A stretch of 64,000 bases of DNA, from assembly GCA_024036415.1 (NCBI GenBank), contig JAMWET010003443.1:248001-312000 (forward strand). Direction: 5' to 3'. The notes below the pieces were generated by a model. That model was not told the origin of the DNA. It saw nothing but the letters and a program-made list of their open reading frames with translations, and did not search any database. A program made the translations under genes and the position numbers. Position 1 is the first letter of the stretch; each line of letters begins with the position of its first letter. Below, piece after piece: positions 36,991 to 50,600 of this stretch. The stretch comes from Prochilodus magdalenae. Taxonomy: Eukaryota; Chordata; Actinopteri; Characiformes; Prochilodontidae.

Positions 36991-37045
<55 letters not shown>

Positions 37046-37114
37046 GCACACACACACACACACACACACACAAGCACACACACACACACACAAGCACACA
37101 CACACACACACACG

Positions 37115-37147
<33 letters not shown>

Positions 37148-37170
37148 GCACACACACACACACACACACA

Positions 37171-37207
<37 letters not shown>

Positions 37208-37236
37208 GCACACGCACGCACACACACACACACACG
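36896..37236. repeat. Long interrupted (CA)n array
   Basis: About 340 bp of CA repeats broken at irregular intervals by CACG and CAAG variants. It lies about 630 bp upstream of the gas6 start codon. All open frames here are repeat artefacts. Confidence 0.97.
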
Positions 37237-37559
37237 TCATCCCAAAACCATGAGCATTAAGGGGGCCATCTCATATATTTTATATATTTTTTTGGGCTAA
37301 GGTCCAGGTTAGATATTTCTTCAGTTTTATGTACTGAATCGTACAGTCGTACAGTTGCATGAAAAAGGTAATCCAATCCTTTGGAATTACCAGGAATACT
37401 GAGGCTTGTTATCTAGCTAATCTAATAACACACTAACAGTATATGTACTTTCTATTTCTAATGTCTTTTATTGAGCGCATCTACAGTCCATGCTATAAGT
37501 AGGTGGACCTCTTTGTCAATGACTCCTCCAAGAGCTAATTGGAAAAGGTATTTCAGTTA

Positions 37560-37960
37560 AGGAGATGAGATTGGAAGTGTGGACTTCACAGGTACTTTGC
37601 TCATTAAATAATGGCAGCACACAAAAGCCTGGTCACTGACAAATCTGTTCCTCTGAAGAAAGGTTAGTGTGAACCATGTCTCAATGTAAACAACTTTCAG
37701 AAGACATGCTGTATAGACACATGGAGTGGGAAAAATGTTCTGTGGACACTGCAGACGTTTTTTTGCACAAATGCACAACACTATGTTTGGAGAAAAAGGA
37801 CACTGCACACTAGCAGCCATCTGTGAAGCATGGTAGAGGGAGCATCATGGTTTGGGATGGTTTTATGCCTTAGGGCTTGTTTACATTGAGGAAACCAGGA
37901 ATTTAAAGGCGTATCAAAGCATTTTACAGAAGAACATAAGGGTAGCAGACTATAAATGCA
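37560..37960 (+). pseudogene. Tc1-like transposase remnant upstream of gas6
   Basis: Broken + strand frames give NVLWT, then a VWRK-like run near 37785 and a KHGRGSIMVWDGFMPLG-like run near 37828-37880. These resemble the central catalytic part of Tc1 transposases. Stops and frameshifts make it non-functional. Confidence 0.55.
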
Positions 37961-39842
37961 AAGGTTGGGTGGTGCAACTAGAGAATGATCAAAAGTAAAT
38001 CAGCTAAATAATCACTAAAAAGGAAGTAGCCTAAGTTTTTGTTTTGGAGAGGTCATGACCTTTTCAAGGTGCTGTGGTATGACCTGAATAGGGCTGTGCA
38101 AGCAAGACATTGCAGAAATATTGATGAACAGAAAAAAATGTGCAGCGAGGAATGGTTTAAAAGTCCTCCTCAATCCTATTTGCAGCTACAGGAATCGTTT
38201 GGTGGAGGTGATGCTGCTGAAGAGGGATCTATAGGTTATTAAATTTGAAGACATGAGACTGAGCTTCTCTTCTCTGCACTGTAGATGTAACTCAATGTGC
38301 TCAATAAAAGACATGACAAGTACAGCTTTGTTAGGACATCTGTGTGTTATTAGGTTGGTTAAAATGTGTGTCTATAGCCATGACAGAAAACAAGCAGACA
38401 GCATTTAATTTCTAATTACTGCAGAGATTCAGGTGATTAAAAAACAAGTTAACTTACCCTTTTCTGCAACTGTAATATATTTGGCATGAGCATTTTTGCC
38501 TATAAGACATGTATCTAAAACTGCCTTAGATCTTATTGGCTGACCTGTACTGCATGTATTTCAAAAGTATTCTGGGCAGAAGCACTCACACACTGGCTGC
38601 ATTCAGAAACCCCAAAGGCTCCTGCTACTTCATTCCAATCCAGAAACCTGGAGGAGATGAGAGAAGTCGCTACCTGGCAAGTCTTTTCCAGATTATAGGT
38701 TTTTTGGTGTATGTATGCCAGGAGGGGGAGGCCAGCTAGGCTTTTTATTATGTGCCCTGTTCGTATGGGTAAGCTTCACTTCACTCTGCTACATAACACT
38801 GACGTAACCATACCATAAACATGTTATGGCAGATGTCATATGCTGTCATGAGATGTTATGACAGATTGTGTTAATTAAAATAACAACGCAATTACAACTC
38901 ATTACATCCCAATCCTGGTTATGTCAAAGTCAACGAAGTGTTGCCATCATATTTATGCTGCATAATGTGATAATGTGTTGTTAATTTAGTACTTCATGTA
39001 AAATAAAACACAATAAAATAGAAAGGAGAGAAGGCCGCAAATGGAAATAGGCTGACTTTGTGTAGCAGTTAGCTACCCTGAACATGTGGAGGACTTTCAA
39101 ATGATTATGATTGTTTCATTACCAGTCAATGTTAAAACAGAACAGCTTTCCTGTTTACCAAGTTACTGCTCACTCTTTTCTTCATCTCCGTACAAAAGTG
39201 AAATCAAACTGGACTTTTTCCAGCACCTGTTTAGTAGCTTTTCGTCGTTTGACGCTCTGACAGTCTCTACACCTCTGAAAACGGTTTATGCTAAAGGCAT
39301 TAGTGAAGTTGGGCTCTGATGTTTGGAGCATTCCAGTTTCAAGTGTTGGATGAGGTCAGATCCTGTGCAGTTCTTCCACACTGACCTCGGCAAACCATTT
39401 CTTTGTTGACCCGGCTTTGTGCAGGCTAAATTGTTATTCTGTAACAGGAGAGGGCATTCACCAGTTTCCCCACAAAAGTATTTAAATTTTTTCCCTGGAA
39501 CTAAATGGCTCCAGTCAAAGCCCTACTAACTCCACCTTCACCGCTCAACTCCATCATTGACATAATCCTTTCAGGGAGGCAGCGTTCCTTTACCGGAAGT
39601 GGCAATGTGATCCACTCAAAAGTAAGTGTGTATTGCTGTTCCAGAGATCACTGACAGCGTGGTTTACACCACTCTAGCCGACACTAGGCATTGGACATAT
39701 TGATAACAGATTTAGTTCTTGAACAGCTGCTCAGTCATGTTAACTAGATCTATGAAGCCTCTGAGAGACGGTCCTTGTGCAGACAACGTTAACTCATTTT
39801 ATTGGAATTGGGGTTCCTAATCTTCTCACAAAATAGAAAGCA

Positions 39843-39864
39843 CCCTGTTCCACCTTAAATGGTG
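39843..39864. repeat. Half copy of the palindromic element
   Basis: CCTGTTCCACCTTAAATGGTG matches the left arm of the 35646 palindrome over about 21 nt and then diverges. No opposite arm was found nearby. Confidence 0.65.
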
Positions 39865-41468
39865 AGGCAATTGTTAATGTATCATCTCAGGTTTCAGTAC
39901 GTAACTGCAGAAATTTGAAGCTGGCAGATAAAAGCCGACTTCAGCCTGCCGGTACCATTTGTAATAGGGAGATTGATGTTATTAATATATCCTTCCTGGA
40001 TTTTTATACATAGAGCTACTGATAAATCCACTATTGACACTTTGGCAAGGATTCTACTTCTTTCTTTTTATGTTCTCCAACTGGTGCTATAGGTTCAGCA
40101 TATTCAAGCTGCTGTTTTAACACAAATACAGTGTGTGGTCTGTCCGTTCTGGGCTACTGTAGCAGGATCCTCGCTTTATATGGCCACATCCATTGGAAGA
40201 CTGCAGCTCCTACGTAGATACAAAGGGCTAAGCTAATAAAAACACAAGGATTTGGAGTCACAGGCAATTATGCACTAATGAAAACAGTTTTAAATATTAA
40301 ACGTCTGATTCCCAGATTTGTTTTTTCAAAAGTACCTTCTACCTTCAAGTTACCTGAGTAGAGAGAGAAAATTACACTCCTGAGACTGCTGTGTCCCTCT
40401 TGTAGGAAGCGAATTAGCATGATAACACTAGATGGTGCAATGGTTAAAATATTACATATTACAGAAAATCTCTTTAATGCTAAAAACCCTGAAAAATTAA
40501 GTGTCCCCAATTTCATCAACACCCGCTTCTCTTATTTGTCTCATCTTCCAACTCTAGTTTTCCCTCACATGCCACTGCTCCGTTTTCCAAAATATGACAC
40601 TGTTAAACCCTCTTCCTTGCAGCTGTTTCCAAAATATGTTTTTCCCTCAGCTCTTGACACATTCCTTCTCCACTATCACCAAACAACACCACTATCTGAA
40701 CTAGGCAAGATTACAAAACAGCGCATACGGTCAAAAAATTCAGAAAGCTTTCTATGAAATATGGCAACATGTTTGGTTTAATAACAAGACTTGCTTATGC
40801 AAATTACCAATTACATTAATACACTGCAGATATGTGGACATTACAATGGGAATATAATGACACGAGATGCATAAGGAAGATATTGGTCATTTTTATTACA
40901 ATACAAGCTCTACCTAAAAGTAACCTAAAAAATCTGACACAGTAAAAATGTTTCAAATGTTTGTTACAGTATATCCCATTACAGGAAACCGAAAATAAAA
41001 AAAAGAAAAAGTTGGATTTTCTCATTAATTAATGTGTTTAGCTGGAAAAAGAAGTCATAAGTGGATCTGTCTTTTCCTCTACGTCATAAATTGAATATAC
41101 TGTATATTCTAAACCAGTCAGAGCTCAGCTCTGGTTTACATTATATGCTATTTCTTTGTACAGTGGAAATATATAAAAGGCAATGCCCTCTCATGACCAA
41201 CAGAGCTGGCCAGTAACCCCTTAAACTGCAGCATTATTATTTAGATATTCCTTAAGACTTGTTTTGTATTTACTATAAATTATTAGTTAAATACTATAAC
41301 ACTGATACGTCAGTGTCTTGACTCAGAACAAGCCTTTGCAGTTTAAGGAGTTATTATTCACAGGATCATCAGTAATAATACTGTAAGGTTACAAGTATTT
41401 ACAACTGGATATACAGCAAAAGTGATGGATTCCCAAAGCTCCAGCCTGTGACATCATTTTCTGGTTAC

Positions 41469-41644
41469 TTAAGGGTGGGGCTCACTTGCCAGGGTTTCAG
41501 GCGGAGAAACGGGTGGACAAGAGTGAGACTTGATGCTGTTGTGTTTGCTGACGGCTTCATCAAAATCAAGCAGTTGCCCATTCACACGGATCTCCATGCA
41601 GCCGTGGTAGTAGGCTGAGACCGGAGTGGTTGATAGAGGAAGAT
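41469..41644 (-). CDS. pros1: pros1 exon 15: end of LamG2 and stop
   Basis: 176 nt including TAA at 41471-41469. Encodes [38 protein letters not shown] and a Pro-rich end. DEA-SKHN is close to protein S, while CPPV resembles GAS6. Confidence 0.94.
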
Positions 41645-44600
41645 CTACATGAGACAAACATGAGAAAGAGATAAAGGAACAATGAGCATCACCAGCCATC
41701 CACGCTTAAGAAATTTCCCTTTGCTCAGTTTTCATCAAGATTCTGACACTGACCAGTGCTTTTGTATTTGTAAGAACAGAAGTTACACACAATCAAAAGG
41801 GAACACTATAACGAAGAAGTAATAACGGATAATCCTTATCTCAGCAGACTTCCTGACGGCCTGATTAATAACCTACAACTATACAGTTGTTATTTTTAAC
41901 ATATTTTACATACACCGTGCAGGCTAGAAGAAGTAACTAGAAAACTCAAGGGTTCAATCTGTAGATCCCTCTCTAGGAGCAGTCACATCCACCAAGGAAT
42001 GCCTAACACTGAGGAGGCATCTTTTAAACCACTGTTTCTTGCAATAGGTCTCAGTCCATCCATATTTCTGTTATGCCCTGGATGCACAGTCCTCTTCAGG
42101 TCATACCTGAAGCATATCAAAAGGGTCAGGACTCTGACTTGGCTATTCCAAAACACAAATCAACATTGTTTTTATCCATTCTTTAGTTGATGAACTTGTG
42201 TGCTTTGGACCCTTATCTTGTTGCATTACCCATAGCCCTTTTCCATCAACGTGCACCCAGTTCCGCTCCGGTTCGCAAACCTAATTTTGAACACATTACC
42301 ACCAAAAATAAATCAGACCTGACAAGTTCGTTCCCACCCCTGAACCAACATTTCAGTTACGTCGAGTGCGTGTATCCATGCATCCACTTATTTTATGTTC
42401 TTGTAAGAATGTATGCATTAATAGAGATTCTTAAGCCATTGATAAAGGAATACAGAGACACCAGACACAACAAATAAATAACATTAGTCTCTACTGCAAA
42501 GACTTTGAGGGCAACTGCAGCTTTGAGATGTCTATGGGAAGAAGTGATCAACTGTTTTGCAGCATTGTGGTTCAGACTTGGCCCACACCTCTTGGTAAAC
42601 TGTTTTCAGTTCCCCAAGGTTACGAGGTTCCCTCTGCCTGACTTGCAATTGCAATATTCTCCATAAATTTCCAATAGGATTCACGTCAGTAGATTAGGCT
42701 AGGGCACGCAAGCACCTTCACTTAAGACTGAAATAACCTCTGCAGGCTTGGGTTCATTGTCCTGGTGCATTGTTCTATTGTTGTTTCCTTTGATGCTGTG
42801 TAATGCCCTAGTACAGTTTGCAGAGAAGCAATCGCACATAATGATACTCTTGTACACTTGAGATGTCTTCTTGGGATCATACATGCAGTACTTTTTCTTC
42901 AAACATGACAAGCTTTCCCTAATGCCAGTTTTTACACAGGGGTTTTGTGTAGACTGTAGTAACGTTACTACTGGGAACATCTTTTATAATCATAGAACAT
43001 TTGCACACAAGTAACTTTTTAACCTTTTTGTGTGTGTTATGTGTGTCAATTTAAAGTGGATATATGCACAGGAATGATCTTAAAAACAAAACGTTCTCAG
43101 TACATGTTTCCGCCAACTGCTTATAAATTCACATGCAACATGAATTTATAATTTTGTTTCATTAATATTTGTTTTACTACCATTTTTCCAAAAAGTAGGC
43201 TGCATCTCACTGTCCTTTCTGTCATATTTTTAATTAGCTAGATAAACTAACTCGCTACCGGCATATATGTATTAAGCGAAAGACCACAAAACTGTGACAT
43301 CACAGCTAATTTATGTGATTATGTTGTTTAAAACTGAGGTTCAGCATTAAAGGTTACTATGGTTACTACAGTTACTACTGTTGTTTTGTAAATTTATGTA
43401 AATGTAGCTTCATTATTATATATTTTATCTTACAGTTATGCAGCTGATAATACTCAGATTTGGTACTTTTGATAAAAATCACAAGATTTTCTGTTACTCA
43501 TATGCTTGTAACTAATTATCCATAATTGAAATTTGTAATGAAGATGAATATTTTAACAATATAGCTATCAGGATATTTCTATCCCACCACTGCTAGCCGC
43601 TGGATGATAAGCTACAGATTTAACAAGATTTATGTTCTTGAGGAGGAAAGGCTTGGGTGAGACTGCAGCAACCAGTAATGGAGTAATGCTGATGTGTGGA
43701 AATCTCAAGGCAGCATAAGCAGTTTTTTTTAACAGCTTGTCTAATTATATCGTGTTAAGCAGGGCTAAGAGAAGTAATGGATTCTCATGGGTACACACCT
43801 CTTAAGTATTTAGCTTCAGTTTTGATCCAAGAGAAGCAAGTGAATCATGTTTAACTCCAATATGGTTTCAGCATTTATGAATATATATTAATGTCTGGTA
43901 TGACACAGCACCTTCTGAACGCCACTGTTCCCCAGCACCTTCTGCCTTTAGAAAAAAAACAAACGTAACTGCTTGATATCCAGCCTCTGCAGATCAAATA
44001 TACTCACAACAGGAAAGCTCATAACGATGGAGTGGAGTTTTCCCCACCTCATGTTCAATTCTAATATACACATAGGATTGCGGACAAAAAAAAAAAACTT
44101 GTACCAGGCATTCAGATATCCCTATTTCACTCTGCAAACTCTGTATATGGTAAATCAATAAATCCATTTTTTAACAACTACTTGAAATGCCCGTTAGCTC
44201 TTTAACATAGCCGGCTGCTGAACTGCTTAAGTTTAAGATGCTTTCGTGCCCTTCATGAACTTTGTAACTGCAAACAAGTGTATTTGTGAGACTGAGTATC
44301 TTTCCTCCAATAAAGTTGGTGGGACATGCATATTCACCTCTAGTTTTAGTTTCGGTTGTTCGTGTTTACAAGGTTCCTCAAAGGAGAAATCGTATCATGT
44401 GATCAGAGTGCAACAGTTCTGTAGGTACCCAAACCCCACGGTAGATGTTGAGGTAATATTGCTGAGCTAAAGCTTTGTCGGTATCATGTTTGATGCATTA
44501 CTTTACATAACACCAGACTCTTTCCATTACAAGCACAAGAGCATGTGGTGTAATAAGCTAAAGGCTTTCTCCTCAAGTGTGCATCCTGACATCTACACCA

Positions 44601-47600
44601 CAAAAGGTCCGGCATGAAGAGGATACTGCGAAAGAACAGAGACGCATGAAGTACCTGGAAGTCCCCCGATGTAGGTGTCAACAGGTTGCTGCATGGTGCC
44701 ATTGAGCTTGGCGATGGCCTGTCCAAGAAGCTCATTGTCAGCGTAGGAGACGGTGGAGGAGTTAGCCTCTAGCCTGAGGCCATCTGCAGACACGTGCAAC
44801 TCCACCACTAGGTGCTCTGGATAACACAGCATTAATGACTGGAGCTTTGCAACAGAAACGCCGTCTAGAAACACTTGCAGATCCTGTCAAAGAGAGGCGA
44901 TTTAATGTAAGTGCACAAGTATGCAAGGGTAACAGCTGACAGAAGTGTTGAGCTACTCACAACTAAGGACGAGCTTGGGTAATTCAAATGCAAGCATATC
45001 AAAACTTTCTTAATAGTTCTTTACTTATCTGGGAATTCAAATAAGCACATTCAAATGATCTAGTGTAAATTAAATAAGTCATGCATTATCATTTACATAA
45101 GGTTACATTAAACATGCTGAGAATATTTTCTCATATTATTAATATGTGGAAATATTACTAATCAAAAGTCTGTGCATGTTATTGTGCAATGCTATAGGCA
45201 AGTTAGTAGAATACGTCATACAGTCCATAAGCCTATGCTCAAAACACAAGGATGAATCACTAAATCAACCAAACAATCAATTACTGATCATCACATGACA
45301 GCTGCATCCAATAAACCAGTGTTTACTTTTCCATAAATATACAAAATATTTTATAAACTGAATATTTACATTTTTAAGGCGTGTATATTCTAATGGCAAA
45401 CATAAAAACATTCAGTAACATGTGTATCCTTACTGCTTGATTTGGTCCTTGTGTTACCACAGAGACAGACAGCGGGACAGTGTCATCGCTAATGAGAGCA
45501 AAGAGGACGCCTGTGCTACTGGAAGGACGAATGCTCATCACCACATCTACTCTCCACTGACCTTTTACACCTGAGAACGCAAAGATACAGCATGAGTGCA
45601 CAATGATAATTATTTACAAATTGACTTCACAAATTACTAATTACTATTTTGTCATTTATGTGCATTTTGTTATGGGCCTCACAACACAGAGAGCTAAAAC
45701 AGTAAAAACTGACCAATCTGTAACTACTAAGTTGTGCTTTCCGACTTTCAGAGTCAGACTCTGGCTCAAACTGATATGGCAGAACCGAGACCACTGTAAG
45801 AATGGCCACAGTGGTACATATGGATTAAACTATGAGGATGCTGCTCCAGCGGTTGACTAATCAGAACAGAGTGAACAAGCTGACCAATAAGAGCACACTG
45901 GGCTCATTGAGAGGCGGGACTTAAAGACGCAAGAGCTCTAACAGGCATTTTAGACAGAGGGTGTATACAGTATTTGAAATTAGAAATATTTTATATTCTG
46001 GGAAATTTAAGCATGCAAATCTATTCTAGTAGATCTAAAACTAAAATTATGCACATTAAAAACGGCTTACCTTGAAGTGGAGAAGTAATTTGTCCCAGTT
46101 TATTTTTTTTTCAAGTGCACAATACAGTTCAACCAGTCAGAACTCAGCTCATTTACATATATCAGTCTTAAAGGCACACTAACAAAAACAGCCTGTTTAA
46201 TTCTTAAACATGAAGACAAGTTGGAAATGGCCATGTAATAACAAAATATGTTTTTTCTTCTTACATGAACACAAACAAATAATGTAAGTGGATCCCAGGG
46301 GGAAAATATTAAATGCAGGAAGGTGTCAGAAGTCTCAAAGGCCCATACTTCATGCATGTCCACATCTCAGTTGTTTACTGTCATAACTATGTTTACATTA
46401 TGTAATAGTAGTTATAAAATAAGCTGTCTTATGATGCAAAACTCAATAATAAATCTACAATTTAAAGGGTTATCATTAACAAAGCTGTAATCTTTATACA
46501 GGTTAGTGTTGAGGACTCACTGTAGTCAATGTTGAAGTGGGCCAACCCAACACCAACAAAGTAGGATCCTCTCTCCACATAAACAAAGCAGTGCTTGCTC
46601 TCCTTCTCCTGGATGACCTCCTTCACCCCAGAACCCCCCTGGTTCATCAGGTTCCAGCCACGGATACAGCCATCTAATCTGGGGTTAATCTGAAATTTTC
46701 AAACACACACAGGCTTAGGCAGGTAAGTCATTTATATAACGTACATACAAGAGCTCGTTCCGAATTCCACAACTCTAGCTTGTGTATAAGTCTAAGTTTA
46801 AACAAACCTTAACTAAACTCATCTGAAACACGACTGCTTGTCAGCATTCTTATTTAAAGAGCAGATACAGTTTACATTACGATGAAGTTTAACAAAACAT
46901 GCAGATGTGTGCTGGCTGAATGGATGGATACCTGTTTAATAACGTTATCGGTGCGGTTTGGTAAGCCAGCAATGTAAACTTTGGTCTCCAGTTTGCAGTT
47001 GACAGCAGTGAAAAGGCTCCCAGGACTGTTTATACTCATCACTGCTTCCTTGCTGATCTTTACACTGATACTGCTCTCCAGCTCCTCAATGGAGATCTGC
47101 AGATAAATGATAGCACAATGAACAACAAAGAACAAACTGCAATTCAAACAGCTACAAAATACCATTTAAAGCTTTGCTTATAATTATCTTTCTTACAACA
47201 CAGTTATATTGTAATGATATTGTCTACAACCCAAGTATACCCTGTATTAGAACAGTGTCTCAAAAAATAGTATTTCATTCCTCACTGAGTACCTGTATGT
47301 GTTAGGAGAAATTAAGCTGAGCTTGATGATGGAAATAATTTTAAAGGAGCAATGTGCAAGATGATGTGACCTGTCAATTTCATACTCCAAACAATAGTGG
47401 GCAACATATTACTAGAAAGTCAAGGTATTCAATCCCACCCTAAGAAACACACAGCCCCACCTTCTAAAATATTATCATCAATACGCTAGTGGAATATTTT
47501 ACATAAAAAAAAAACCTACACATTGCTCCTTTAATACAACTACTGCTGTTTCATCCACAAGAAAAGGTGTACATTATCTGTTTTTCATATGTCATTTCAG

Positions 47601-50600
47601 AGAAACTTCTCATTTCACATCCCTAAAAGTAAAACTGACAGTAAAAATAATTTTATTTATACCAACCTGAAAGTTCTTAACATGAATTTATAAACTACTC
47701 TAAAAAATATAAGTATATTCCCTTCTACATATTTTAACTCTTACAGTCATGTTAATATCAACCAAAACAAGCCTTTGAGTTTGTCTTGTTAAACTGATAT
47801 ACGAGTTTGTCAAAGTTTCTGTTTCGTTTCTTTCAGTTTTATTGAGTAATAAGATTCCACAGAATCAAATATTTGCACAACAGCATAACACACAATTGCG
47901 CCACACACAAGCAGAACTTCCACTTTCAAGTGAAACAGCTTGAATTCATTCTAGCGACCCACATATGTGCATGAACACTCACCACATGCCACTGGCCATC
48001 ATTGACAGCTTTGCCTCCACTGGTGACCTTAACAGAGTGCTGGTTCTTGAACTGGACTTCAATGCGGCCACCTCTCAGTCCCAACATAAACCAGGAGCCG
48101 GGGAACGATTCCGCATACAAGATTACACCCTCCGGGTCGAATGTCCGGATGTCAAACTCCGCAGCAAATCTGGTGTGACCAAAAAATAAATAAATAAAAG
48201 AGACTGTAAGCAAAAACTTGCCAAAAAAGCGCCAGAGTATTGCACTGTTTTTTTCTACTGTACTGTTTATGCACAATGTTTTTGTCCATTTGTCATTGCA
48301 CTACACTATTAAAATACTTTCTTATACTGCACTGGAGAAGGAGCCTGACTGTTTCGTTATACTGTACAAGCCTGTATTGGTATACTGACAAAGCTGAATT
48401 GACAAATAAATCTGACTTTGGTTAGTGTTATAGAGCTTCTCTCAGTTCTGTTGGTGTGACCGCAGTAAGAGATTTGGTGTCCTGGCTAAACCACAGGCCA
48501 ACTAACCACGGGCCTGACTAACCACAGGCCAACCTGCAGCGATTTAAAGAAGAAAATCTTGCTCCAGAGCAGTGGCTCCCAACCTGGTCAGGGCCCACCA
48601 TTTTTGTTTCAACCAAACTCGCAGCACATAGGGAGGAAGAAAAACTATGAGCCATCTGGGTGGCCCTGAAGACTGGGCTGAGAACCATTGCATCAATGGT
48701 TACGTTCTGGCCAGAGAGCCCATATAGAGTCACAGAGCTATTCTGGCTCCCTGATTTCATTTTTCATTTTTCAAGTCCCTCAAAGAAGTACAGTACTGTG
48801 AGAAGGTCAGAGACCACCCTTCATTTATTTAATTGCCTTTAAGTCTGAGGTAATTCTTCTTCAGAGTCTGAAAATGACACAGAAGCTTCAACAACATAAT
48901 AGAGAGATGTTTGCCCACCATGTCTTTATTACAGCTGTACTTTTTATCAGGGACTTATTTTAAGTTTTCGAAAGAATTCTGCAGGGATTTTCTTGCATAC
49001 GTCTGCATTTTTTACTCTGGGGTTCTCAGCCCAATGTTTAGAGCAGTGTATTTGTTTGATTTGCAAACTGTTGACATCCTTTTAGGCTGTTGGAGTTTTT
49101 CAGACCTCAGTATTTTTTGGCGGGGGAAATAGTCTGACTTTCCGTCTTGCTTATGCAACTACAACCCCCAAATCAAAAAAGGTTGGGACAGTATGGAAAA
49201 TATGAATATTCCTTTAATGTACTTTTGACTTTTATTTTGTTGCAGACAGTATAAACCCAAGGTGTTTTGTCTTTTGTCTGTTTATTCCTGCATTTCAGGT
49301 CTGAAACACATTCCATAAAAGGCTGGGAAGGTAAAGCATTTACTTTGTAATGTTCCCGTTCCTTCTCATAACACTTAAAAGACATTGGGACTGAGCTATA
49401 TATTGTTTCAGGCGATACGCGATCGTTTTTTTCATTCCACAACTCCTCACATTTTCTATTGGGAGCAGGTCATGACTGCATTGGACATCACTGGTGCTCA
49501 GCTTAGGCTTGTGCCCTTTATGCACTGAAATTCCTCCTAACTCTATGAATTGTTAAAGGATACTGTGCACTGTAGATAGTTTTTTCAGGTTTTTTAACCT
49601 AATTACTGCCCCTAAATGACCCCCATCCCAACTACATATTGGAATGTGCTGCAGGCCTGAGACGCAGCATGGATGTATATTAACAAATGTAATGGAGCTG
49701 ACCCGACAAACCCTGAGAAATCTTGGGTTCAAGCTGAAGTCAATGTAAGAAACACTAAGCTTCTTTTCTTCTTTGCGTTTTCCTTACTGTGCCAACCTTT
49801 TCTGATTTGGGGTTGTACTTTGTCAGTCTTGAAATTTTTCACAAATGTCTCCTGAAAGCTTTAACTATAGAGCCATTTTACTATAAATTAGCAAACAATG
49901 CACAGACCTGCGCATTCCTCCTGCACAGCGACATAAGCTGGACCGAACGGTCATCCTGATTTTACTGAAATTCAAATGGCTCAAGCAACTATAATGCTTC
50001 TATCACATCAGCATGGTTTAAAACGGTGTCTCGGATCAGTTCAAAAGCAAAGGCGCCCCCTCACTTGGTATTCTCAGGGAGACGGAAGCGCAGGTAGATG
50101 ACAGGTAGGCCAGTGAACTGCTCTCCCAGGTAAAGCATCTCCTCGTGCTTTTGGTCATACAGGTCCACACACTTAGGAATCAGCTCACAGGACTGCCCGT
50201 CTGCAGCCAGCTTCATTCCCAGTCGTCCGTCACAATGGCACGAGTAGCTGCCCACCGTGTTCACACAATCAAACTTGCATATATTCAGCCCACACTCGTC
50301 CACGTCTAACACACACCACACAACATACACATGTCAGTAGTAAGTCATGAAATGAGCTTCAGGTAGTTTCTGCATATTTTTCCTTATCTATCTTAACAGG
50401 CTTTCAGAAGTGTAGAAAAAGCTTGCCAAGCCATTAAACCTTGTCCAGCGTCACAGCAGTTGCTATAAATTAATGCATTTATGGGCGGAGCATAGATAGG
50501 TTCATTGGTAAGACGGTCATTCACTTACTAGTTTTAGTTCCACTGTGCACATAAAACACACAAACGCCAGAAACAAATGCAGACATAAAGCTAAAAAACA

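Larger units (their letters stand above)
36266..41468. other. Intergenic region between pros1 3' end and gas6 5' end
   Basis: 5.2 kb between two same-strand genes. It should contain the gas6 5' UTR/promoter and the pros1 3' UTR; a - strand AATAAA lies near 40889. Repeats recognised here are a pyrimidine-rich tract with a CT run (36290-36570), a long CA array (36896-37236), a Tc1-like transposase remnant (37560-37960) and a half copy of the palindromic element (39843-39864). No further gene is supported. Confidence 0.6.

Noticed and set aside
36796..37260. Open frames of 118-145 aa in the CA array
   Set aside because: Alternating Cys-Val or His-Thr peptides are translation artefacts of the dinucleotide repeat.
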